Made by a program: the position numbers and the translations under genes
The notes under the pieces: model-generated
Told to the model about the DNA's origin: nothing
Seen by the model: only the letters and a program-made list of their open reading frames with translations
The model's database searches: none
Shown: positions 34,590-43,231 of the stretch, one piece after another
How positions within the stretch are numbered: position 1 is the stretch's first letter
Layout: the number at the start of each line of letters is the position of its first letter
From: Hyphomicrobiales bacterium
GTDB lineage: Bacteria > Pseudomonadota > Alphaproteobacteria > Rhizobiales > Rhizobiaceae
NCBI GenBank assembly: GCA_900467745.1
Contig: UBQW01000023.1
Location: 62,001-126,000 of the forward strand
Direction of reading: 5' to 3'
Length of the DNA: 64,000 bases

Positions 34590-36314
34590 TTACTGGGACT
34601 GCCAGCTCTTGACCAGTTCGTCGTAATTGACGGTGACCGGCTTTTCCTTCTCGTTCTCGATCTTCAGCTGGGGAGCGAGGTTGCCCTTGGCGACCGCGTC
34701 CTTGTTCCAGTATTCGAGATCATGCTCTTCGGCGAGCTTCGGACCGATATCGCCCTGCACCTTGGCGCGCTCCAGGCGCTGCAGGACCTTTTCCTGCTCG
34801 GCGCAAAGCGAATCCATGGCTTCCTGGGCGGTCTTGGCGCCGGAGGACGCATCACCGACGGCCTGCCACCAGAGCTGTGCCAGCTTCGGATAGTCAGGAA
34901 CGTTGGTGCCTGTTGGAGACCACTGCACGCGGGCCGGCGAGCGATAGAACTCGACCAGACCGCCGAGCTTCGGAGCGCGCTCGGTGAAGCTCTTGTCGCG
35001 AATGGTGGATTCGCGGATGAAGGTGAGACCGACATGGCTCTTCTTCACGTCCACCGTCTTCGAGGTCACGAACTGCGCATAGAGCCATGCGGCCTTGGCG
35101 CGGTCATCAGGCGTTGACTTCATCAGCGTCCAGGATCCGACGTCCTGATAGCCGAGCTTCATGCCGTCCTTCCAGTAGACGCCATGCGGGCTTGGTGCCA
35201 TACGCCACTTCGGCGTGCCGTCCTCGTTGACGACAGGCAGACCCGGCTTGACGGCATCGGCCGTGAAGGCCGTGTACCAGAAGATCTGCTGCGCCACTTC
35301 GCCCTGCGCCGGCACGGGGCCGGATTCGGAGAAGTTCATGCCCTGCGCTGCCGGCGGTGCATAGGCCTTCAACCAATCCAGATACTTCTGGATCGCATAG
35401 ACGGAAGCCGGGCCGTTGGTATCGCCGCCACGTGCGACGCACGAACCGACGGGACGCGAATTTTCGTCGACCTTGATGCCCCACTCGTCGACCGGAAGAC
35501 CGTTCGGAAGGCCCTTGTCGCCGTTGCCAGCCATCGACAGCCATGCGTCGGTGAAGCGCCAGCCGAGCGACGGGTCCTTCTTGCCGTAGTCCATGTGGCC
35601 GAAGACCTTCTTGCCATTCACTTCACGGCCGGTGAAGAACTCGGCGATATCCTCATAGGCAGACCAGTTAACCGGAACGCCGAGGTCGTAGCCGTACTTC
35701 GCCTTGAAGTCCGCCTTGTTCTTCTCGTCGTTGAACCAGTCGTAGCGGAACCAGTAGAGGTTCGCGAACTGCTGGTCGGGAAGCTGGTAGAGCTTCTTGT
35801 CCGGCGCGGTCGTGAACTTGGTGCCGATGAAGTCGTTGATGTCGAGGCCCGGATTGGTGACGTCCTTGCCTTCCTTCTCCATCCAGTCGGTCAGCGAGCG
35901 GGCCTGCTGGTAGCGCCAATGGGTGCCGATCAGGTCACTATCGTTGACATAGGCGTCGTAGATGTTTTCGCCCGACTGCATCTGCGTCTGCAGTTTCTCG
36001 ACGACGTCACCTTCGCCGATCAGGTCGTGGGTGATCTTGATGCCGGTGATGGCGGTGAACGCCGGTGCCAGCACCTTCGATTCATATTCATGGGTGGTCA
36101 GTGTTTCGGAAACGACCTTGATGTCCATGCCGGCGAAGGGCTTCGCGGCATCGATGAACCATTGCATTTCCTTTTCCTGGTCAGCGCGCGAAAGCGACGA
36201 GAGTTCGCCGACTTCCTTGTCCAGGAATGATTTTGCCTCGTCCATGCCGGCATAGGCGGAACCCGCCATGGCCAGCAAGATGCCTGCTGTTGTCGCTAGT
36301 AGATGCCGTCGCAT
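34590..36314 (-). CDS. glpV: Glycerol ABC transporter substrate-binding protein
   Basis: This 574-residue protein has a signal peptide (1-22, ending GSAYA-G) and a large type-II binding-protein fold. It lies inside the glycerol operon exactly where R. leguminosarum glpV lies, next to the transporter membrane genes. It should capture glycerol in the periplasm for the GlpPQ-ST transporter. The long length (usual sugar-binding proteins are near 400-450) is normal for this family. Confidence 0.9.
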   Translation of the reverse strand: MRRHLLATTAGILLAMAGSAYAGMDEAKSFLDKEVGELSSLSRADQEKEMQWFIDAAKPFAGMDIKVVSETLTTHEYESKVLAPAFTAITGIKITHDLIGEGDVVEKLQTQMQSGENIYDAYVNDSDLIGTHWRYQQARSLTDWMEKEGKDVTNPGLDINDFIGTKFTTAPDKKLYQLPDQQFANLYWFRYDWFNDEKNKADFKAKYGYDLGVPVNWSAYEDIAEFFTGREVNGKKVFGHMDYGKKDPSLGWRFTDAWLSMAGNGDKGLPNGLPVDEWGIKVDENSRPVGSCVARGGDTNGPASVYAIQKYLDWLKAYAPPAAQGMNFSESGPVPAQGEVAQQIFWYTAFTADAVKPGLPVVNEDGTPKWRMAPSPHGVYWKDGMKLGYQDVGSWTLMKSTPDDRAKAAWLYAQFVTSKTVDVKKSHVGLTFIRESTIRDKSFTERAPKLGGLVEFYRSPARVQWSPTGTNVPDYPKLAQLWWQAVGDASSGAKTAQEAMDSLCAEQEKVLQRLERAKVQGDIGPKLAEEHDLEYWNKDAVAKGNLAPQLKIENEKEKPVTVNYDELVKSWQSQ

Positions 36315-36391
36315 GATATCCTCCCAAGGTTTGCGATTGCAGTCTTCACGTCAGGCGGCCAGTACCCCCGGCCATCTGTATCTCCCTGGCC

Positions 36392-36673
36392 TCACACGTA
36401 GCGGAACACGCCGATGGCGTAGACTACGGCAAGCCCAAGAGCCCACCACAGGTTGGGCCCGACGAGGCCCAGCCATGCGAGATGAATGAACGCTGCTCCC
36501 AGCAGCGATATGAAGAGACGGTCTCCCCGCGTGGTCTCGAACCTCAAGACCCCCACACGCGGCGAGCCGCCCGGCGCCAGATACTCCCATATGCTCATGC
36601 CGATCAGGAGCACGAGGATCGTGAGAAAGAACAATGCGGTCGGCAGCGTCCACGCCATCCAGGAAAAGTTCAT
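36392..36673 (-). CDS. glpU: Small membrane protein of the glycerol transporter (DUF2160)
   Basis: This 93-residue protein has two or three membrane spans (TLPTALFFLTILVLLIGMSIW, LGAAFIHLAWLGLVG, ALGLAVVYAIGVFRYV). It matches the DUF2160 protein that lies between permease and binding-protein genes in rhizobial glycerol operons. Its exact part in the transporter is unknown. It starts 16 bases after the glpQ stop. Confidence 0.88.
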   Translation of the reverse strand: MNFSWMAWTLPTALFFLTILVLLIGMSIWEYLAPGGSPRVGVLRFETTRGDRLFISLLGAAFIHLAWLGLVGPNLWWALGLAVVYAIGVFRYV

Positions 36674-36688
36674 GTCTGGTCTCCCCTT

Positions 36689-37528
36689 TTAGACGCGGCC
36701 GAGCGCGAAGCCCTTGGCGATGTAGTTGCGGACGAAATAGATGACGAGCGCGCCGGGAATGATGGTGAGCACGCCGGCCGCCGCCAGCACGCCCCAGTCC
36801 ATCCCCGAGGCCGACACCGTGCGCGTCATGATCGCCGAGATCGGCTTGGCCGCGGTGGTCGTCAGCGTGCGGGCCAACAGCAGCTCCACCCACGAGAACA
36901 TGAAGCAAAAGAAGGCCGCCACCCCGATCCCCGATGCCACCAGCGGCATGAAGATGCGGATGAAGAAACGCGGGAACGAGTAGCCGTCGATATAGGCCGT
37001 CTCGTCGATCTCCTTCGGCACGCCGGACATGAAACCTTCGAGGATCCAGACCGCCAGCGGCACGTTGAACAGGCAGTGCGCCAACGCCACCGCAATGTGG
37101 GTGTCGATCAGACCGAATGCCGAGTAAAGTTGGAAGAACGGCAGCGCGAAAACGGCGGGCGGCGCCATGCGGTTGGTGAGCAGCCAGAAGAACAGGTGCT
37201 TGTCGCCAAGGAAGCGGTAGCGCGAGAAGGCGTAGGCCGCGGGCAGCGCCGCCAGCACCGAGATCACCGTGTTCATGACCACATAGGTGATCGAGTTGAT
37301 ATAGCCGTTGTACCACGACGGATCGGTGAAGATGATCGTGTAGTTCCTGAGCGTCGGATTCTGCGGCCAGAGCGAGAAGGTGCCGGTGATCTCGGCATTC
37401 TCCTTGAAGCTCATGTTGACCAGCCAGTAGATCGGCAAGAGCAGGAAGATGATGTAGACGGTCGAGACGACCCAGGAGAAGTTGCCGGCCGGCTTGTATT
37501 TCATCGTCTGTGTTGTTGCTTGGGCCAT
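36689..37528 (-). CDS. glpQ: Glycerol ABC transporter permease
   Basis: This 279-residue inner-membrane protein has six spans and the ABC-permease EAA loop region (YIDGYSFPRFFIRIFMPLVASG). It is the second permease of the glycerol importer and pairs with GlpP to form the channel driven by GlpS and GlpT. The gene order and spacing (13 bases after glpP) match the rhizobial glpSTPQUV operon. Not the phosphodiesterase of the same name in E. coli. Confidence 0.9.
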   Translation of the reverse strand: MAQATTQTMKYKPAGNFSWVVSTVYIIFLLLPIYWLVNMSFKENAEITGTFSLWPQNPTLRNYTIIFTDPSWYNGYINSITYVVMNTVISVLAALPAAYAFSRYRFLGDKHLFFWLLTNRMAPPAVFALPFFQLYSAFGLIDTHIAVALAHCLFNVPLAVWILEGFMSGVPKEIDETAYIDGYSFPRFFIRIFMPLVASGIGVAAFFCFMFSWVELLLARTLTTTAAKPISAIMTRTVSASGMDWGVLAAAGVLTIIPGALVIYFVRNYIAKGFALGRV

Positions 37529-37541
37529 GGTCCTCTCCTCC

Positions 37542-38408
37542 TCACGCGTTCTCGTCGCCGCTGGTCATCACGGTGTAGAAGATCCATGAGAGCAGCAGGA
37601 TGATCAGGAAGTAGATGATCGACATCGCGGCCGCCGGACCGAGGTCGAACTGACCGACGGCCATCTTCACCAGATCGATCGACAGGAAGGTGGTCGAGTT
37701 GCCGGGGCCGCCGCCGGTGACGACGAAGGGTTCTGTATAGATCATGAAGCTGTCCATGAAGCGCAAAAGCACGGCGATCAGAAGCACGCGCTTCATCTTC
37801 GGAAGCTGGATGTAGCGGAACACCGACCAGCGCGACGCGCCATCGATCTTCGCCGCCTGATAATAGGCGTCGGGGATCGACACGAGGCCGGCATAGCACA
37901 GCAGCACCACAAGGCTCGTCCAGTGCCAGACGTCCATGACGATGACGGTGATCCAGGCATCCAGTGGATCGCGGACATAATTATAGTCGAGCCCGATCGC
38001 CTCCAGCGTATGGCCGAGCAGGCCGATGTCGACGCGCCCGAACACCTGCCAGATCGTGCCGACGACGTTCCACGGGATCAACAGCGGCAGCGCCATCAGA
38101 ACGAGGCAGACCGGCACGCCGATCCCCTTTTTCGGCATGTTGAGCGCGATGAAGATGCCGAGCGGGATCTCCAAAGCCAGGATGATCAGCGAGAACGCGA
38201 GATTGCGCTGCAGCGCCGCCCAGAAGCGATCGGATTGCAGGGTCTGCACGAACCAGTCCGTGCCCGCCCAGAAGAACTCGTTGTTCCCGAACGTATCTTG
38301 CACAGAGTAGTTGACCACCGTCATCAGCGGGATCACCGCCGAGAAGGCGACCAGCACCAGCACCGGCAGCACCAGAAACCAGGCCTTGTTGTTCCAGGTC
38401 TTGTTCAT
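37542..38408 (-). CDS. glpP: Glycerol ABC transporter permease
   Basis: This 288-residue protein has six spans and an EAA loop (YYQAAKIDGASRWSVFRYIQLPKM). First permease of the glycerol importer in the inner membrane. It begins 3 bases after the glpT stop, so translation is coupled. Name follows R. leguminosarum usage. Confidence 0.9.
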   Translation of the reverse strand: MNKTWNNKAWFLVLPVLVLVAFSAVIPLMTVVNYSVQDTFGNNEFFWAGTDWFVQTLQSDRFWAALQRNLAFSLIILALEIPLGIFIALNMPKKGIGVPVCLVLMALPLLIPWNVVGTIWQVFGRVDIGLLGHTLEAIGLDYNYVRDPLDAWITVIVMDVWHWTSLVVLLCYAGLVSIPDAYYQAAKIDGASRWSVFRYIQLPKMKRVLLIAVLLRFMDSFMIYTEPFVVTGGGPGNSTTFLSIDLVKMAVGQFDLGPAAAMSIIYFLIILLLSWIFYTVMTSGDENA

Positions 38409-38411
38409 GGC

Positions 38412-39482
38412 TCAGCCCTCCCTGCCGACGCGCCAGGAATCGGCGTAGATGTTGATGGCCTTGGGATCGAAGGTGACCCGCGCCTCCGCGGGTATCTCGG
38501 CATCCTCCGTCAACACGATGGCGATCGGCTGGCCCGCGAAATCCGCGCGCACAATCTTCTGTCGGCCGATATCCTCGACCCGGTTGATGGTGACGGGCAT
38601 GCCCTCGCGCCCAAGGCGGATGAACTCCGGCCGGATACCGAGTTCGGTCTTTGCGCCCGCGGCAGCCTTCGGCGCGTAGTCGAGCGACAAGCTCTCGCTT
38701 CCCATCGTCACTCTATTGCCGTCGAGCTTTGCCGGCAGCACGTTCATGCCAGGCGAGCCGATGAAGTAGCCGACGAAGGTGTGGCTCGGCTTTTCGAAGA
38801 GCTCGGCGGGCGTGCCGATCTGCACGATCTCGCCCTCGTACATGACGACGACCTTGTCTGCGAAAGTCAGCGCTTCCGTCTGGTCGTGCGTGACATAGAC
38901 CATCGTAAAACCGAACTGCTTGTGCAGCCGCTTCAGCTGCGAGCGCAGCACCCATTTCATATGCGGGTCGATGACCGTCAGCGGCTCGTCGAACAGGATG
39001 GCGTTGACGTCGCTGCGCACCAATCCGCGGCCGAGCGAGATCTTCTGCTTCTGGTCGGCGGTCAGCCCCTGCGCCTTGCGTCGCGCCATGGGCGTCAGAT
39101 CGATCATCTCGAGAATTTCGCGAACGCGACGATCGACCTCGGGCTCCGACACGCCGCGATTGCGCAGCGGAAAGGCCAGATTGTCGTAGACGCTCATCGT
39201 GTCGTAGATCACGGGAAACTGGAATACCTGCGCGATGTTGCGCGCCTGCGTCGCTAGATTGGTCACGTCATTGCCGTCGAACAGGATGCGGCCATGCGAG
39301 GGCTGCAGCAGGCCGGAGATGATGTTGAGCAGCGTCGTCTTCCCGCAGCCCGACGGCCCGAGCAGCGCATAGGCGCCGCCGTCGTTCCATTCGTGGTCGA
39401 CTTCCCGGAGCGCGTAGTCCTTGTCCGATTGCGGGTTCGGCCCGTAGGCGTGGCGGATGTGGTCGAGCGTGATGCGTGCCAT
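38412..39482 (-). CDS. glpT: Glycerol ABC transporter ATP-binding protein
   Basis: This 356-residue ATPase has Walker A GPSGCGKTT, Walker B AILFDEPLTVID and His-switch VTHDQTEALTF. Its LSLGRGLVRSD-type signature is loose (KISLGRG in place of LSGGQ), which is unusual but shared with this operon type as far as I recall. The C-terminal TOBE-like regulatory domain follows from about residue 240. It pairs with GlpS to energise glycerol uptake. Not the E. coli GlpT antiporter. Confidence 0.9.
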   Translation of the reverse strand: MARITLDHIRHAYGPNPQSDKDYALREVDHEWNDGGAYALLGPSGCGKTTLLNIISGLLQPSHGRILFDGNDVTNLATQARNIAQVFQFPVIYDTMSVYDNLAFPLRNRGVSEPEVDRRVREILEMIDLTPMARRKAQGLTADQKQKISLGRGLVRSDVNAILFDEPLTVIDPHMKWVLRSQLKRLHKQFGFTMVYVTHDQTEALTFADKVVVMYEGEIVQIGTPAELFEKPSHTFVGYFIGSPGMNVLPAKLDGNRVTMGSESLSLDYAPKAAAGAKTELGIRPEFIRLGREGMPVTINRVEDIGRQKIVRADFAGQPIAIVLTEDAEIPAEARVTFDPKAINIYADSWRVGREG

Positions 39483-39494
39483 GTCCCTACCCCT

Positions 39495-40571
39495 TCAAGC
39501 CGTTGCGCCGGACGAGATCGCCCGGCCGCTGGTGTCGAACGCCATCAGGTGGCGGCCATCAAGAAACACGTCGATATCGGTGTCCGGATCGATGTCGTGG
39601 ATACCATGCGCCAGCATCACCCAGCGCACACCCTCGTAATCGAGGTAGACGAAGCTCTCCGAGCCGGTGATCTCCGAGAGCTGCGTCCGCGCCCTGAGTT
39701 GCACGGCGCCCGGCGTCTGCGCGGCAAGCCCGAGATGATGCGGATGAAACGCAACCGTCACCGGTCCATCGGCCATCCCGGCCAGATGCCCCGGCACCGA
39801 AAACACGCCACGCCCGTCGCGCTGGAACGTCGCGCCGGCTTTCACTACGTCGATAAAGTTGAGCGGCGGATCGGCGAAGGTCTTGGCGGTGGTGAGATCA
39901 CGCGGTGTCCTGTAGACCGAAATCGTCGGCCCGAACTGCGTCACCCGCCCCTCAGACAGCGTCGCCGTATTGCCGCCGAGCAGCAGTGCTTCGGATGGTT
40001 CTGTGGTGGCATAGACGAAGATGGCGCCCGATTGCGCGAAGATCCTCGGCAACTCGGCTCGCAACTCCTCGCGCAGCTTGTAATCGAGGTTGGCAAGCGG
40101 CTCGTCCATCAGCACGAGACTGGCGTTCTTCACCAGCGCGCGGGCAAGCGCGGTGCGCTGCTGCTGACCGCCGGAGAGATTGAGCGGCGTGCGGTCGAGA
40201 TAGGGTGTCAGCCGCAGCAGGTCGGCGGCCTTGCGCACCTCGCGATCGATGGTGGCGGCATCCTTGCCCGATATCCGCATCGGCGAGGCGATGTTCTCGT
40301 AGACCGTAAAGGCGGGGTAGTTGATGAACTGCTGGTAGACCATCGCGACATTGCGCTTCTGCACCGGCATGCCGGTAACATCGACGCCATCGAAATGGAT
40401 CGTCCCGCTGGTCGGCCGGTCGAGCCCGGCCATCAGCCGCATCAGCGACGTCTTGCCAGACAGGGTCGGCCCCAGGAGCACGTTCAGCGTGCCGCGTTCA
40501 AACGCGAGATCGGTCGCGTGGATGTGCGTATCCGCGCCCACCGTCTTTGCGATGTTTCGCAATTCCAGCAT
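39495..40571 (-). CDS. glpS: Glycerol ABC transporter ATP-binding protein
   Basis: This 358-residue ATPase has Walker A GPTLSGKTS, signature LSGGQQQRTALARAL and Walker B VLMDEPLANLD, with a C-terminal TOBE-like domain. The His-switch position reads YATTEPSEAL, with Thr for His, so this subunit may be the weaker half of a GlpS/GlpT heterodimer, complementing the odd signature of GlpT. It lies 45 bases downstream of glpD. Confidence 0.9.
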   Translation of the reverse strand: MLELRNIAKTVGADTHIHATDLAFERGTLNVLLGPTLSGKTSLMRLMAGLDRPTSGTIHFDGVDVTGMPVQKRNVAMVYQQFINYPAFTVYENIASPMRISGKDAATIDREVRKAADLLRLTPYLDRTPLNLSGGQQQRTALARALVKNASLVLMDEPLANLDYKLREELRAELPRIFAQSGAIFVYATTEPSEALLLGGNTATLSEGRVTQFGPTISVYRTPRDLTTAKTFADPPLNFIDVVKAGATFQRDGRGVFSVPGHLAGMADGPVTVAFHPHHLGLAAQTPGAVQLRARTQLSEITGSESFVYLDYEGVRWVMLAHGIHDIDPDTDIDVFLDGRHLMAFDTSGRAISSGATA

Positions 40572-40616
40572 TCAGGTTCCCGTGCCTCCTCACAGCGGGG
40601 ACCACATGCCGCTCTT

Positions 40617-42134
40617 TTATCCGGCCATCTGAGCCGGTAGCGCGGCCATGTACTCCTCCAAAACCGCGGCTTGCTCCCTCGTCAGGCGCAAGCCCTCCTT
40701 CGTTCTCCTCCAGAGCACGTCATCGGCGTGTCTCGCCCATTCGTGTTCGATCAGGTAGCGAACCTCCACCTCATAGAGGTCGCTACCGAAACAGCGCCCG
40801 AGATCCTCGGTCCCGCGCGCCTGTCCCAAAAGCACCGCTGCCTTCGTACCGTAGCGGCGAACGAGGCGGCGGGCATGCGTATCGATGAGAAACGGATAGC
40901 TGCCCTTCAGCTTGCGCACTTCCGCCTCGTATCCCTGCGCCGGAAAGTCGCCGCCGGGGAGATGGCTCTTGGCCGTCCACGGGGCACCCTTGGCGCCGAT
41001 TGCCGCGCCGATCTTCTCCAGCGCGTGTTCCGACAGCCGGCGATAGGTCGTGAGCTTGCCGCCGAACACATTGAGCAACGGCGCCTGTCCGCCCTCGCCC
41101 TCCAGCTTCAGCACGTAATCGCGCGTCGCTTCCTGCGCCTTGGACGCGCCATCGTCGAACAGCGGGCGCACGGCGGAATAGGTCCAGACGATGTCCTCGG
41201 GCCGCACCGGCTCGTTGAAATACTCGCTCGCGGCCTTGCAGAGATAGGTCGTCTCCTCGTCGGAGATCTTCACATCCTTCGGATCGGCCTTGTAGTCGCG
41301 GTCGGTGGTGCCGATCAGCGTGAAATCCTGCTCGTAGGGGATCGCGAAGATGATGCGGTTGTCTGGGTTCTGGAAGAAGTAGGCCCTGTTATCGTTGAAC
41401 TTCTTCTTCACGACGATATGGCTGCCCTGGACGAGGCGCACATGCCGCGCCTCGTTCTGCCCGAAGGCGGCGCGAATGACGTGATCGACCCAGGGACCAG
41501 CCGCATTGACCAGCATCCGCGCCTGGAAGTGCCGCTTTTCGCCGGTCACCGTATCCACAGTCTCGATCGCCCAGACACCATTCTCGCGATGCGCCGAGAC
41601 GACCTTGGTGCGCGGCATGATCAGCGCGCCCTTGTCGGCGGCGTCACGGGCGTTCAGCACCACCATGCGCGCGTCATCCACCCAACCGTCGGAATATTCG
41701 AACGCCTTCGAGAACAGCGACTTCAAAGGCTTGCCCGCCGGATCGCGGCGCATGTCGAGCACCTTGGTCGGCGGCAGAAGCTTGCGGCCGCCGAGATGGT
41801 CGTAAAGAAACAACCCCAGCCGGATCAGCCATGCCGGCCGGATTCCGCCCTTGTGATAAGGCAGTACGAAGCGCATCGGCCAGATGATATGCGGCGCCAT
41901 CGCCCACAGGATCTCGCGCTCCATCAGCGATTCGCGCACCAAACGAAACTCGTAATGCTCAAGATAGCGCAGGCCGCCATGAATGAGCTTGGTGGCGCCG
42001 GAAGACGTGCCGGAGGCGAAATCGTTCATCTCGGCCAATGCAACGGAATAGCCGCGCCCGATCGCGTCACGCGCAATACCGCAGCCGTTGATGCCGCCAC
42101 CGATAACGAAAAGATCGTGAATCTGACCGCTCAC
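40617..42134 (-). CDS. glpD: Glycerol-3-phosphate dehydrogenase (FAD, respiratory)
   Basis: This 505-residue flavoenzyme has the FAD-binding FVIGGGINGCGIARDA, GTSSGATKLIHGGLRYLE and the substrate region GGKLTTYRRLSEHALEKIG. It oxidises glycerol 3-phosphate to dihydroxyacetone phosphate at the inner membrane and passes electrons to quinone. GTG 42134 gives the usual short N-terminus with a GGGGG site 10 bases ahead; ATG 42143 has almost no gap to that site. It is the first gene of the operon, with an operator-like repeat upstream at 42206-42240. Confidence 0.95.
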   Translation of the reverse strand: MSGQIHDLFVIGGGINGCGIARDAIGRGYSVALAEMNDFASGTSSGATKLIHGGLRYLEHYEFRLVRESLMEREILWAMAPHIIWPMRFVLPYHKGGIRPAWLIRLGLFLYDHLGGRKLLPPTKVLDMRRDPAGKPLKSLFSKAFEYSDGWVDDARMVVLNARDAADKGALIMPRTKVVSAHRENGVWAIETVDTVTGEKRHFQARMLVNAAGPWVDHVIRAAFGQNEARHVRLVQGSHIVVKKKFNDNRAYFFQNPDNRIIFAIPYEQDFTLIGTTDRDYKADPKDVKISDEETTYLCKAASEYFNEPVRPEDIVWTYSAVRPLFDDGASKAQEATRDYVLKLEGEGGQAPLLNVFGGKLTTYRRLSEHALEKIGAAIGAKGAPWTAKSHLPGGDFPAQGYEAEVRKLKGSYPFLIDTHARRLVRRYGTKAAVLLGQARGTEDLGRCFGSDLYEVEVRYLIEHEWARHADDVLWRRTKEGLRLTREQAAVLEEYMAALPAQMAG

Positions 42135-42205
42135 GCGTCCCATGCCCCCAGAAAATGCCGCAACGCAAACAAGACAACGCAATTGCGAAAGTGAAAACAG
42201 TTAAA

Positions 42206-42240
42206 GCGAAACTTATTCGAATGTCAAACGAATGTTTCGC
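42206..42240 (-). promoter_or_regulatory. Operator-like repeats before glpD
   Basis: GCGAAAC (42206-42212) and GTTTCGC (42234-42240) form an inverted repeat. Within it CGAATGT occurs twice (42218-42224, 42229-42235) exactly 11 bases apart, one helical turn. This layout suits a DeoR-type GlpR repressor, whose gene is not in this window. Confidence 0.55.
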
Positions 42241-42312
42241 ACAGTTATGCCGCGCGCCGATGTCGGGCGTGTGACAGCGCGAAAGGCCTGCATTCGAAAT
42301 TATCGAGGAATT

Positions 42313-43134
42313 TCAATTGGGCTCGGCAACCCGGAAATAGGCGCGCGGCGGCGCGCCGAGCATGCGCTTGAACATGGTGGTGAACGCCGCGACGCTTTCG
42401 TAACCGAGATCGAACGCAACTGTCGTGACCGGCTGGCCCGCCGCCAGCCGCGGCAAAGCCGTAAACAAGGCAGCCTGCTGCCGCCATGTCGAAAGGCTGA
42501 TGCCGGTCTCGCGCCGAAACGCCCGGGTAAACGCCCGTCGACTCATGTTCAGCTGCTCGGCCCAATCGTCGATCAGGAGCCGCGCGGTGGGGTTCGCCAG
42601 AAAGGCGCGGCAAAGCCCCGCAAGCCTCGCGTCGCCGGGAATGGGCAGGCCGAGCGAGCGGTCCGGCAGCCGCGAAATCTCTTCGAGCAGCAGCGCCACC
42701 ACCAGCCGCTGCCGCCGCGAACCCTTGAGGTCTCCACTTGGAGATACCGCTTCGATGATCAGCGCTCGCGCAAGATCGGTAAGCCCGACCACGCGAATGG
42801 CCTCAGGCAGCGCGACCAGCGCATCGGAGCTGATATAGGCCGAAAGCATGGTGACCTCGCCCAGCATATCCACAGAGTGGTCCAGCTCGGCCGGTATCCA
42901 CAGCGCATGCTCCGGCGGCACCATCCAGCGCCCCTGCCGCGACGACACCATGACCACGCCGGTGCGCGCATAGACGAATTGCGCGCGGCTGTGCCGATGG
43001 GTGGCCACATGATAGCCCGAGGGATACTCGGACGGGATGGTGTGAACCGGCTCGGACGCCGCTTCGATAGCCGCCAGCCGCTCGAAATGGAGCTTGGCCA
43101 GTTCCACCGATGTCATATTTTGCAACGCTTTCAT
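42313..43134 (-). CDS. AraC-family regulator with cupin-type sensor domain
   Basis: This 273-residue protein has an N-terminal cupin-like ligand domain with YHVATHRHSRAQFVYARTGV and WMVPPEHALWIPA, and a C-terminal AraC double helix-turn-helix (WAEQLNMSRRAFTRAFRRETGISLSTW and VTTVAFDLGYESVAAFTTMFKRMLG). It is divergent from the fosmidomycin-resistance-type exporter, which is its most likely target; the glp operon downstream has its own operator. ATG 43134 is preceded by AGGG. Confidence 0.88.
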   Translation of the reverse strand: MKALQNMTSVELAKLHFERLAAIEAASEPVHTIPSEYPSGYHVATHRHSRAQFVYARTGVVMVSSRQGRWMVPPEHALWIPAELDHSVDMLGEVTMLSAYISSDALVALPEAIRVVGLTDLARALIIEAVSPSGDLKGSRRQRLVVALLLEEISRLPDRSLGLPIPGDARLAGLCRAFLANPTARLLIDDWAEQLNMSRRAFTRAFRRETGISLSTWRQQAALFTALPRLAAGQPVTTVAFDLGYESVAAFTTMFKRMLGAPPRAYFRVAEPN

Positions 43135-43231
43135 AAGCCCTGGCCCAATCGCGAAAGAATGAGACCAAAACACGAAAGCGGGACTGCCGCAAGGAGACTA
43201 TGCGGATAGTCAGTTTCTCAGGAGGAACATC

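Noticed and set aside
33132..35117. A 661-codon plus-strand frame opposite glpK and glpV
   Set aside because: No family likeness, no ribosome site, and two strongly supported genes lie on the other strand.
36482..42194. Several long plus-strand frames (about 370-510 codons) across the glp operon
   Set aside because: All lie antisense to the glycerol transporter and glpD genes and have Arg/His/Gln-rich antisense composition.
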